Assembly (NCBI GenBank): GCA_007123625.1
Contig: SKKS01000231.1
Location: 1-6,021, forward strand
Length of the DNA stretch: 6,021 nucleotides
From: Paracoccaceae bacterium
GTDB lineage: Bacteria; Pseudomonadota; Alphaproteobacteria; Rhodobacterales; Rhodobacteraceae
Reading direction: 5' to 3'
Each line of letters opens with the position of its first letter. Position 1 is the first letter of the stretch. Position numbers and translations under genes: made by a program. The notes under the pieces are model-generated. The model ran no database searches and was not told the DNA's origin. It saw only the letters and a list, made by a program, of their open reading frames with translations. This document shows, piece by piece, positions 1 through 5,939 of this stretch.

Positions 1-708
1 CCTTCGCTGCGGATCAAGGGGTTCTATCTGGCGGTGGCGACGCTGGCGGCGCAGTTCTTCCTGATCTGGCTGTTCACCCGCACGCCGTGGTTCTTCAACT
101 ACTCGCCCACCGGCATGATCTCGGCGCCGACGCGCACGGTGTTCGGCATTCCGGTTACCGGGGCCTCGGCCAGCGCGGTGTCCATGTACATGGTCTGCCT
201 TGTGTTTCTGGTGGTGCTGGCGTGGCTGGCGCGCAACCTGACGCGCGGCGCGCTGGGTCGGCAGTGGATGGCGATCCGCGACATGGACATCGCCGCCGAG
301 ATCATCGGCGTGAACCCGCTGTGGTCGAAGCTGACCGCCTTCGCGGTGTCCTCCTTCTATATCGGGGTCGCGGGCGCTCTGCTGTTCGCCGTCTATCTGG
401 GCGCCGCCGAAGCAGGCGAGGCGTTCGGGATCGACAAGTCGTTCCTGGTTCTGTTCATGGTTATCATCGGCGGGCTGGGGTCGATATTCGGCGCCTTTGC
501 CGGGGCGTTTTTCCTGATCGCCGGGCCGGTGCTGCTGAAGATCATGCTGGTGGACAACCTTGGCTGGCCCACCGATCTGGCGGCGCATCTGGAAATCATG
601 ATCGTCGGGGCGCTGATCATCGTGACCCTGATCCTTGAGCCTCACGGAATCGCTGCGTTGTGGCGCACGATCAAGGAAAAGCTTCGGCTCTGGCCGTTCC
701 CGTATTGA
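1..708 (+). CDS. livM: LivM-type branched-chain amino acid ABC transporter permease (5'-truncated)
   Basis: Inner-membrane permease of a HAAT-family (LivHMGF type) importer; it forms half of the translocation channel with a LivH partner. The reading frame is open from base 1 and the start lies upstream, so 235 C-terminal residues are seen. The opening residues RIKGFYLAVATLA match the conserved LivM stretch before a membrane helix, so the GTG at base 34 is not a real start. The cytoplasmic coupling loop GRQWMAIRDMDIAAEIIGVN (fragment residues 86-105) is the family hallmark that contacts the ATPases. A conserved GGLGSIFGAFAGA segment lies at 157-169. Hydrophobic stretches at about 62-77, 112-134, 147-178 and 197-212 are membrane helices. 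The tail ending LWPFPY resembles, from memory, LivM proteins in gene clusters that also carry a PaaK-like ligase. The next gene starts 76 bases downstream. The family is certain; the substrate is not visible. Confidence 0.93.
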   Translation, partial: PSLRIKGFYLAVATLAAQFFLIWLFTRTPWFFNYSPTGMISAPTRTVFGIPVTGASASAVSMYMVCLVFLVVLAWLARNLTRGALGRQWMAIRDMDIAAEIIGVNPLWSKLTAFAVSSFYIGVAGALLFAVYLGAAEAGEAFGIDKSFLVLFMVIIGGLGSIFGAFAGAFFLIAGPVLLKIMLVDNLGWPTDLAAHLEIMIVGALIIVTLILEPHGIAALWRTIKEKLRLWPFPY

Positions 709-722
709 CCGGGGGCGGCACC

Positions 723-740
723 GACCCTGCGCACCGGGTC
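723..740 (+). other. weak hairpin in the permease/binding-protein gap
   Basis: Within the 76-base gap, GACCC (723-727) can pair with GGGTC (736-740) around an 8-base loop. The stem has only five pairs and no T-run follows. It could be a minor mRNA structure or chance in GC-rich DNA. No convincing promoter is seen in the gap, so read-through from the permease gene is the simplest reading. Confidence 0.25.
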
Positions 741-770
741 AGGCGCGCACACGAAAACGTCGTCCAATGT

Positions 771-778
771 GGGAGGAG
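771..778 (+). promoter_or_regulatory. strong ribosome binding site for the binding-protein gene
   Basis: GGGAGGAG contains GGAGG (772-776), a near-perfect anti-16S match 8 bases before the ATG at 785. It fixes the start of the substrate-binding protein. An in-frame open stretch reaching upstream to about 635 would overlap the permease gene and lacks such a site. A strong site here fits the need for far more binding protein than membrane components. Confidence 0.85.
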
Positions 779-784
779 ATACCA

Positions 785-2077
785 ATGAAGATGACCAGAC
801 TGGCTGCGGCTCTTGCGGTCACCATGACCGCCGCGGCGCCGGCCGTAGCGGAATCGCTGTTCCTGCCGAACATGAGCTATCGCACCGGACCCTTCGCGCC
901 CGGCGGCATTCCCTTCGCCGATGGCTACGCCGACTATTTCACGCTCATCAATGAACGTGACGGCGGTATCGGCGGGGTGCCGATCCGCTACAGCGAATGC
1001 GAAACCGCCTATAACACCGAGCGCGGCGTCGAATGCTATCAGGGCCTTCGTGGCGAAAACCCGCTGGTGCTGCAACCGCTGTCGACCGGCATCACCTATC
1101 AGCTGATCCCGCGCACCATGCAGGACCAGATCCCCATGCACACGATGGGATACGGTCGCACGTCTGCTGTGAATGGCGAGGTGTTCAACTGGACCTTCAA
1201 CTACCCCGCAAACTATTGGGACGGGGCGAGCGTGATCATCAACTACCTGCTCGAGGAAAACGAAGGCAGCCTGGACGGCAAGAAGATCGTCCTTCTGTAC
1301 CACAATTCTGCCTATGGGCGGGAACCGATCCCCACGCTGACGCGCCTGTCCGAGAACCTTGGCTACCAGCTTCTGACCATCGGTGTGGACAGCCCCGGTC
1401 AGGAACAGGGCAGCCAGTGGCTGCAGATCCGGCGTGAACGGCCCGATTACGTGATCATGTGGGGCTGGGGCGTGATGAACCCGACCGCGATTCAGGAAGC
1501 CGCCAACATCCGCTTCCCGATGGAGAACTTCATCGGCGTGTGGTGGTCCGGCTCCGAACAGGACGTGCGTCCGTCAGGGACGGGGGCGCATGGGTACAAA
1601 TCGCTCGCCATGCACGGCACCGGGATGGATTACCCGGTCTATGACGATCTCAAGGAATACGTCTACGACCGTGGCCGGGCCGCGGGCACCGGCGATGAGG
1701 TCGGCACCGTGCTGTATTCGCGTGGCATGTATGCGGCGATGCTGGCGGTCGAAGCCGTGCGCACGGCGCAGGAAATCCACGGGGTTGCTGCGATCACGCC
1801 CGCAATGATGCGCGACGGCATGGCCAATCTGGTCATCACCGAAGAGCGGATGGCCGAACTGGGCCTGCCCAACTTCGGCCCCCCGTTCGAGGTCAGCTGC
1901 CAGAACCACGGCGGGTCCGGCCAGGCCATGATTCAGCAGTGGGATGCCAATGCTGGCGAATGGAACCTGATCACCGACTGGATCATGCCCGACCGTGAGC
2001 TGATCATGGAAATGGTGATGGAGGACTCGCTGGCCTATGCCGCCGAGAACAACATCGAACCGGCCTGCCTGAACTGA
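785..2077 (+). CDS. periplasmic substrate-binding protein of a HAAT-type ABC transporter (LivK/Peripla_BP_6 family)
   Basis: Extracytoplasmic binding protein that delivers the ligand to the LivHM channel; 430 residues, typical of the family. The ATG at 785 follows a strong Shine-Dalgarno sequence. Residues 1-22 are a classic Sec signal peptide: Lys/Arg start, Ala/Leu/Met core, and an Ala-Val-Ala end, with predicted cleavage before Glu23. There is no lipobox Cys, so it should be soluble in the periplasm. The mature chain begins LFLPNMSYRTGPFAPGG, then DYFTLINERDGGIGGVPI (50-67), the usual first strand-helix region of type I periplasmic binding folds. WLQIRRERPDYVIMWGWG (212-229) and IGVWWSG (250-256) lie in the second lobe. 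Cysteines are at 72, 84, 372 and 428. The overall pattern resembles, from memory, binding proteins encoded beside PaaK-like ligases rather than classical Leu/Ile/Val-binding LivK. The ligand is unknown; an aromatic or other carboxylic acid is an inference from context. Confidence 0.92.
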   Translation: MKMTRLAAALAVTMTAAAPAVAESLFLPNMSYRTGPFAPGGIPFADGYADYFTLINERDGGIGGVPIRYSECETAYNTERGVECYQGLRGENPLVLQPLSTGITYQLIPRTMQDQIPMHTMGYGRTSAVNGEVFNWTFNYPANYWDGASVIINYLLEENEGSLDGKKIVLLYHNSAYGREPIPTLTRLSENLGYQLLTIGVDSPGQEQGSQWLQIRRERPDYVIMWGWGVMNPTAIQEAANIRFPMENFIGVWWSGSEQDVRPSGTGAHGYKSLAMHGTGMDYPVYDDLKEYVYDRGRAAGTGDEVGTVLYSRGMYAAMLAVEAVRTAQEIHGVAAITPAMMRDGMANLVITEERMAELGLPNFGPPFEVSCQNHGGSGQAMIQQWDANAGEWNLITDWIMPDRELIMEMVMEDSLAYAAENNIEPACLN

Positions 2078-2089
2078 GGCCAAGCAAAC

Positions 2090-2112
2090 GGCGGCCCCGC
2101 ACCTGGGCCGCC
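2090..2112 (+). promoter_or_regulatory. intergenic GC-rich hairpin between binding-protein and ATPase genes
   Basis: GGCGGCCC (2090-2097) and GGGCCGCC (2105-2112) are exact inverted repeats around a 7-base loop, starting 12 bases after the binding-protein stop codon. No T-run follows (the next bases are ACCCAAGA), so it is not a standard intrinsic terminator. Hairpins right after binding-protein genes in ABC operons are known to protect the upstream mRNA from 3' exonucleases or to cause partial termination, raising binding protein over ATPase. That role is an inference here. Confidence 0.65.
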
Positions 2113-2142
2113 ACCCAAGACCCGCAGCGAAGGTCCTGACCC

Positions 2143-2967
2143 ATGCTCGATGCAGCCCCCACCAAGACGGCGCTTCTGGAAGTCAACAACATCGAGGTGC
2201 TTTACAATCACGTCATTCTGGCGCTCAAGGGCGTCAGCCTGACCGTACCCAAGGGCGGGATAACCGCGCTTCTGGGTGGCAACGGCGCGGGCAAATCGAC
2301 CACGCTCAAGGCGATTTCCAACCTGATCCACTCCGAACGCGGCGAGGTCACCAAGGGTTCGATCCTTTATGACGGCGAGAACGTGGTCAACCTCAGCCCC
2401 GCCGATCTGGTGAATCGCGGCGTGATCCAGGTGATGGAGGGGCGCCACTGTTTCGAACACTTGACTGTCGAGGAGAATCTGCTCACCGGTGCCTACACCC
2501 GCAAGGACGGGCGCGGTGCGACGGCGGCGGATCTGGAACTGGTCTATGACTATTTTCCGCGCCTGCGTGAGCGCCGAAAGTCGCAGGCGGGCTATACCTC
2601 GGGCGGGGAGCAGCAAATGACCGCCATCGGTCGCGCGCTGATGTCGCGCCCGCAGATGATCTTGCTGGACGAGCCGTCCATGGGGCTGGCGCCGCAGCTT
2701 GTGGAACAGATCTTCGAGATCGTCTCACGGCTGAACACCGAACAGGGCGTGACGTTCCTGCTGGCCGAACAGAACACCAATGTCGCCCTGCGCTACGCCC
2801 ATACCGGGTTCATCCTGGAAAACGGGCGTGTTGTGATGGAGGGCGGCGCGCAGGAACTGCGTGAAAACCAGGATGTGAAGGAATTCTACCTGGGCATGTC
2901 CGACACCGGGCGCAAAAGCTACCGCGAGGTGCGCAGCTATCGCCGCCGCAAGCGGTGGCTGGCGTGA
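2143..2967 (+). CDS. livF: LivF-type ABC transporter ATP-binding protein
   Basis: Cytoplasmic ATPase that drives the importer, normally paired with LivG. It has 274 residues, longer than the roughly 235 usual for LivF because of N- and C-terminal additions. Visible motifs: Walker A GGNGAGKST (45-53), Q-loop Gln96 in GVIQVMEGRHCFEHLTVEENL style, ABC signature TSGGEQQ (152-158), Walker B ILLDEPS (173-179), then LLAEQN (206-211). In this last motif the usual H-loop His is replaced by Gln, as in other LivF proteins. After the normal family end (EFYLGM, 247-252) there is a 22-residue basic tail ending SYRRRKRWLA. The ATG at 2143 has a modest GAAGG (2129-2133) upstream. The 65-base gap to the binding-protein gene holds a hairpin. 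The 3' end abuts or overlaps the ligase gene, which supports one operon. Confidence 0.95.
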   Translation: MLDAAPTKTALLEVNNIEVLYNHVILALKGVSLTVPKGGITALLGGNGAGKSTTLKAISNLIHSERGEVTKGSILYDGENVVNLSPADLVNRGVIQVMEGRHCFEHLTVEENLLTGAYTRKDGRGATAADLELVYDYFPRLRERRKSQAGYTSGGEQQMTAIGRALMSRPQMILLDEPSMGLAPQLVEQIFEIVSRLNTEQGVTFLLAEQNTNVALRYAHTGFILENGRVVMEGGAQELRENQDVKEFYLGMSDTGRKSYREVRSYRRRKRWLA

Positions 2968-3017
2968 CCCCGCTCGGACAAGCCGGCCTCAACCCCTCGC
3001 CAACCGCGTGTGACGCC

Positions 3018-4244
3018 ATGACAAGCTTCTTCGAATCTCTGGAAACACGCAGCGCCGACGCCCGCGCCACCGATCTTGCGCGTGACCTGTCCGCGCAGAT
3101 TGCCCGCGCGCAGGGCACGCAGGGCTTTGCCGCCGCGCTGGCCGGTGTCGATGCGGCCGACATCACCACCCCCGTCGCATTGTCGCGTCTGCCGGTGCTG
3201 CGCAAGTCGGCGCTGGTGGGCGCGCAGGGCGATCATGCGCCGCTGGGCGGTTTCGCCGCGCAGCCCTTGCACGGGTTCGAACACATCTTCCAGTCGCCGG
3301 GCCCGATCTACGAACCGGGGCGTACGGGGCATGACTGGTGGCGGCTGGGCCGGTTCCTGCATGCGCTGGGTATCGGCGCAGGCGATATCGTGCAGAACTG
3401 TTTTTCCTATCACTTCGTGCCTGCCGGCATGATGTTCGAAAACGCCGCCCGCGCCGTGGGGGCGACTGTGTTCCCTGCCGGCACCGGACAGACCGAGCTT
3501 CAGGTTCGTGCCGCCGCCGACATCGGCACCACTGCCTACGCGGGCACGCCCGATTACCTCAAGATCATCCTCGACAAGGCCGACGAGATGGGCCTGCGCC
3601 TGTCGATCACCCGCGCCGCCGTGGGCGGGGGCGCGCTGTTTCCGTCCTTGCGCCAAGAGTACGCCGACCGGGGCGTCACCTGCCGCCAGTGCTATGCCAC
3701 CGCCGACCTGGGCAACATCGCCTATGAAACCGACGCGATGGAGGGGATGGTCGTGGACGAAGGCGTGATCGTGGAGATCGTCCGCCCCGGCACCGGCGAT
3801 CCGGTGCCCGAAGGCGAGGTCGGCGAGGTCGTCGTCACCACGCTCAACCCCGATTATCCGCTGATCCGGTTCGCCACCGGTGATCTGTCCGCCGTGTTGC
3901 CCGGTGAAAGCCCTTGCGGGCGCACCAACATGCGGATCAAGGGCTGGATGGGCCGGGCTGACCAGACCACCAAGATCAAGGGCATGTTCGTGCGTCCCGA
4001 GCAGGTCGCGGCCTTCGTCTCACACCATGAAGAGGTCCACCGTGCGCGTGTCATCGCCACCCGCGAAGGTGAAATGGACGTGATGACCGTGCGGATCGAA
4101 ACCCGCGCCAGCAATCCCAAATTGTATGAGGGCACCGTCCTTGATACACTCAAGTTGCGGGGCAAGGTCGAACTGGTGCCTCCCGGCACCCTGCCGAACG
4201 ATGGCAAGGTGATCGAGGATCTGCGCAGTTATGACCAGGGCTGA
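3018..4244 (+). CDS. PaaK-like acyl/aryl-CoA ligase family protein (phenylacetate-CoA ligase superfamily) with atypical P-loop
   Basis: Predicted cytoplasmic adenylate-forming enzyme. The superfamily activates a carboxylic acid with ATP and then forms a CoA thioester. From ATG 3018 it has 408 residues, slightly shorter than classical PaaK (about 435). This start gives the N-terminus MTSFFESLETR, which resembles family starts (…YFDALETRD…), but no clear Shine-Dalgarno precedes it. In-frame GTGs at 2955 and 2964 are alternatives; the latter overlaps the livF stop as GTGA. Landmarks numbered from ATG 3018: LPVLRKSALV (58-67); SPGPIYEPG (93-101) where PaaK has its SSGTTGKP phosphate loop; YATADLGN (226-233) where PaaK has YGLSE; VTTLNPDYPLIRFATGD (273-289) with the ribose-binding Asp; the hinge region IKGWMGRADQTTKIKGMF (307-324); a C-terminal Lys in LPNDGKVIEDLR (397). 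The family is clear from the C-terminal half, but activity and substrate are uncertain because of the altered loop. Its place after livF points to a role in handling the imported compound. Confidence 0.85.
   Translation: MTSFFESLETRSADARATDLARDLSAQIARAQGTQGFAAALAGVDAADITTPVALSRLPVLRKSALVGAQGDHAPLGGFAAQPLHGFEHIFQSPGPIYEPGRTGHDWWRLGRFLHALGIGAGDIVQNCFSYHFVPAGMMFENAARAVGATVFPAGTGQTELQVRAAADIGTTAYAGTPDYLKIILDKADEMGLRLSITRAAVGGGALFPSLRQEYADRGVTCRQCYATADLGNIAYETDAMEGMVVDEGVIVEIVRPGTGDPVPEGEVGEVVVTTLNPDYPLIRFATGDLSAVLPGESPCGRTNMRIKGWMGRADQTTKIKGMFVRPEQVAAFVSHHEEVHRARVIATREGEMDVMTVRIETRASNPKLYEGTVLDTLKLRGKVELVPPGTLPNDGKVIEDLRSYDQG
3294..3320 (+). other. atypical P-loop segment of the PaaK-like ligase
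   Basis: These codons give SPGPIYEPG, located just after HGFEHIFQ and before the WWR helix, exactly where PaaK proteins carry the Ser/Thr/Gly-rich ATP-phosphate loop SSGTTGKP. Only one Ser and the Gly/Pro frame remain; the Thr-Thr-Gly-Lys core is absent. The reading frame is intact on both sides, so this is not a frameshift effect. Confidence 0.7.
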
Positions 4245-4264
4245 CCCTTTCTGCCCTTGCGAAC

Positions 4265-4270
4265 GGAGGT
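4265..4270 (+). promoter_or_regulatory. ribosome binding site deciding the start of the caspase-fold gene
   Basis: GGAGGT lies 4 bases before the ATG at 4275. It favours that ATG over the in-frame TTG at 4257, which lies before the site, and the GTG at 4269, which lies inside it. The ATG also gives a clean signal peptide starting MLVRLLSI. Confidence 0.8.
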
Positions 4271-4274
4271 GTGG

Positions 4275-5939
4275 ATGCTTGTTCGATTGCTGTCGATCTG
4301 TGTGGTGTCGCTGGCCCTGTCGCTCCCGGTGTCGGCAGCCGGGCTTGCGCTGATTATCGCCAACGAGGACTATGAGTCCCTGCGCGATGCACGCGGTGCC
4401 GGGCAGGTGCTGGCCGCCGAAACCCGCCTGCGCGCCGCCGGGTTCGATGTGGAAATCGCCAGCGACCTGAGCGCGGCCGAGATTCGCAGCGCCTTGTCGC
4501 GCCTGTCGCGCAACCTGCGACAGCAGCAGCGCGAGCGTGTGGTCATTGTCTTTTCCGGTCATATGCTGCACGGGGCGCAAGGGGTCTGGCTGATGGGGTC
4601 CGAAGCCGAAAGCCCCGATCTGGCGACCATCGACAACGCGGGGGTCCGGCTGGAAACGGTGCTGTCGGTGGCATCGGGCATCCAGGGCGGCGCGGTGGTG
4701 GCGCTGGCCGAGGGCAGTTTTCCGGGCACCCCCGGCGACGGGCTGACCGGGGGCTTGCCGGACAGGATCGATGTGCCACAGGGGGTCAGCCTGGTGCACG
4801 GTCCGGTGGGCCAGATCACCGGGTTCCTGCGCGAGGCCATGGTGCCAGGCACGAATCTGGGCGGTGTTGTCCGCCAGACCCGCACTCTGACTATCGAGGG
4901 TTTCGACCCGCCCTTTCTGACCTTTCTGCCCGAAGGGTTCGAACCCGCACTGGAGGCCGACCGCCGGGCATGGGCCGATGCGCAACAGGCCGACACCGTC
5001 GAAGCCTATGACAACTACCTTGAAGCCTTCCCGTCCGGTGGCTTCGTCGAGGCGGCACGCAGCGCCATCGAAGCGCTGGAAACCACACCCGAAACCATCG
5101 AGGAGGCACTGGGCCTGACCCGCGATGAACGCCGTGCGATCCAGCGCGACCTCACGCTGCTGGGTTTCAATACCCGCGGAATCGATGGAATTTTCGGGCC
5201 TGGCACCCGCGGATCACTCCGGCTGTGGCAAGCCCAGAACGGGTATGAGGACACAGGCTTCATAACCCGGGACCAGATATTTCAATTGAACGCCCAGGCC
5301 GCGCGGCGCGCCGCCGAGATCGAAGCCGAGGACCGCGAGCGCCGCGCCGCCGAGGAACAGCGCGACCGCGCCTTCTGGGCCGAAACCGGTGCCGCGGGTG
5401 ACGAGGCCGGGTTGCGCGCCTACCTCAACCGCCACCCGCAGGGACTATTCGCCGATCTGGCCCGCGAACGCATTGGATCGATCGAGGCCGAGCGCGCACG
5501 TGTCCGCGCCGAGCGCGAGCGCGCAGACTGGGCTGATGCCCGCGCCATTGATACGATCTCTGCCTATGAGCGCTTCCTGGCCGAATGGCCCGATGGCGCG
5601 AATGCCGCAAATGCCCGCAGCCGTCTGGATGCGCTGCACGCGGCCGCCCGCCCGGCGCCCGAACCTGAACCCGAGCCCGGGGTGTCGCCTGACCTCGTTG
5701 CACAGGACCGCGACGAGGAACAGGCGCTGGCATTGGGACAGTTGACGCGTGTGCTGATCGAACGGCAGTTGCGCAGCGAGGGCTACAACACCGGCGCCAC
5801 CGATGGCAGTTTCGATGTCGATACCCGCGCAGCGTTGGCGGAATGGCAGGAAGACAACGGGATGGCGCCGACCGGACATGTCACGCGGGCCGTGATCGAC
5901 GGCCTGATGCGCGGTGCGGTGTTCCGGTTGTTCGACTGA
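4275..5939 (+). CDS. exported caspase-like (pseudo-C14) protein with two peptidoglycan-binding domains
   Basis: 554 residues; no gene name recognised. Residues 1-21 form a signal peptide (Arg4, hydrophobic core, Val-Ser-Ala end), so the protein should act in the periplasm or envelope. Residues 23 to about 205 resemble a caspase/C14 fold: ALIIANEDY (25-33), the helix and strand ending AAGFDVE (54-60), then VVIVFSGHMLHGAQGVWLMG (89-108). His96 sits at the catalytic His of the usual AGHG. The strand that normally ends in the catalytic DACR reads VVALAEG (141-147), and the only cysteine in the protein is Cys9 in the signal peptide, so it cannot be a cysteine protease. Then come repeat 1 (229-269), peptidoglycan-binding domain 1 (about 281-339, with IDGIFGPGTRGSL), a charged Ala/Glu/Arg coil (340-366), repeats 2 (364-404) and 3 (415-455), a Pro-Glu linker (460-468) and peptidoglycan-binding domain 2 (about 488-545). 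The gene starts 30 bases after the ligase stop with no terminator seen, so co-transcription is plausible. Its role is unknown; wall-anchored scaffold or sensor is an inference. Confidence 0.85.
   Translation: MLVRLLSICVVSLALSLPVSAAGLALIIANEDYESLRDARGAGQVLAAETRLRAAGFDVEIASDLSAAEIRSALSRLSRNLRQQQRERVVIVFSGHMLHGAQGVWLMGSEAESPDLATIDNAGVRLETVLSVASGIQGGAVVALAEGSFPGTPGDGLTGGLPDRIDVPQGVSLVHGPVGQITGFLREAMVPGTNLGGVVRQTRTLTIEGFDPPFLTFLPEGFEPALEADRRAWADAQQADTVEAYDNYLEAFPSGGFVEAARSAIEALETTPETIEEALGLTRDERRAIQRDLTLLGFNTRGIDGIFGPGTRGSLRLWQAQNGYEDTGFITRDQIFQLNAQAARRAAEIEAEDRERRAAEEQRDRAFWAETGAAGDEAGLRAYLNRHPQGLFADLARERIGSIEAERARVRAERERADWADARAIDTISAYERFLAEWPDGANAANARSRLDALHAAARPAPEPEPEPGVSPDLVAQDRDEEQALALGQLTRVLIERQLRSEGYNTGATDGSFDVDTRAALAEWQEDNGMAPTGHVTRAVIDGLMRGAVFRLFD
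4959..5081 (+). repeat. protein repeat 1 of the caspase-fold protein
   Basis: Encodes residues 229-269, about 40 residues with the pattern W-A-x-A … T-x-x-A-Y-x-x-Y-L-x-x-F-P-x-G … A-R-x-x-I-x-x-L-E. It sits between the caspase-like domain and the first peptidoglycan-binding domain. The pattern suggests a helical-hairpin (TPR-like) unit. Confidence 0.6.
5115..5291 (+). other. peptidoglycan-binding domain 1 (PF01471-like)
   Basis: Encodes residues 281-339. It shows the three-helix module pattern: IQRDLTLLGF, then IDGIFGPGTRGSLRLWQAQNG, then G-x-I-T-R-D-Q-I-x-x-L. The DGxFGPxT core is the family signature. Confidence 0.8.
5364..5486 (+). repeat. protein repeat 2 of the caspase-fold protein
   Basis: Encodes residues 364-404, aligned with repeats 1 and 3 by FWAE, LRAYLNRHPQG and ARERIGSIE. 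It follows a charged Ala/Glu/Arg segment that probably forms a coiled coil or long helix. Confidence 0.6.
5517..5639 (+). repeat. protein repeat 3 of the caspase-fold protein
   Basis: Encodes residues 415-455, aligned by DWADA, ISAYERFLAEWPDG and ARSRLDALH. It is only about ten residues after repeat 2 and shares the ERERADW/DRAFW lead-in. Confidence 0.6.
5736..5909 (+). other. peptidoglycan-binding domain 2 (PF01471-like, more divergent)
   Basis: Encodes residues 488-545: IERQLRSEGYNTGATDGSFD, then VDTRAALAEWQEDNGM and TGHVTRAVIDGLM. It follows the same module plan as domain 1, but FGPGT has become FDVDT. It lies after the Pro-Glu linker, near the C-terminus. Confidence 0.7.

Noticed and set aside
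635..784. Upstream in-frame extension of the binding-protein gene
   Set aside because: It would overlap the permease end and put 50 basic residues before a clean Sec signal peptide; the strong Shine-Dalgarno sequence at 771-778 sets the start at 785.
671..1303. Long minus-strand open frame opposite the binding-protein gene
   Set aside because: It is antisense to a gene with a clear signal peptide and family motifs. Its translation has no recognisable domain, and long antisense frames are expected in high-GC DNA.
2937..3656. Minus-strand open frame of 239 codons opposite the ligase gene
   Set aside because: Low-complexity Arg/Gly/Ala-rich product with no start signal, fully inside the ligase coding region whose + strand frame carries conserved motifs.
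4020..4985. Minus-strand open frame of 321 codons spanning the ligase/pseudocaspase junction
   Set aside because: It covers two well-supported + strand genes. Its product is rich in Gln, His, Arg and Gly with no family resemblance, typical of a shadow frame.
5290..5530. Repetitive GCGCGC/GAGCGCG-rich DNA as a possible nucleotide repeat array
   Set aside because: The repetitiveness comes from Ala/Glu/Arg codons of a charged helical segment; there is no constant repeat-spacer pattern and no CRISPR character.
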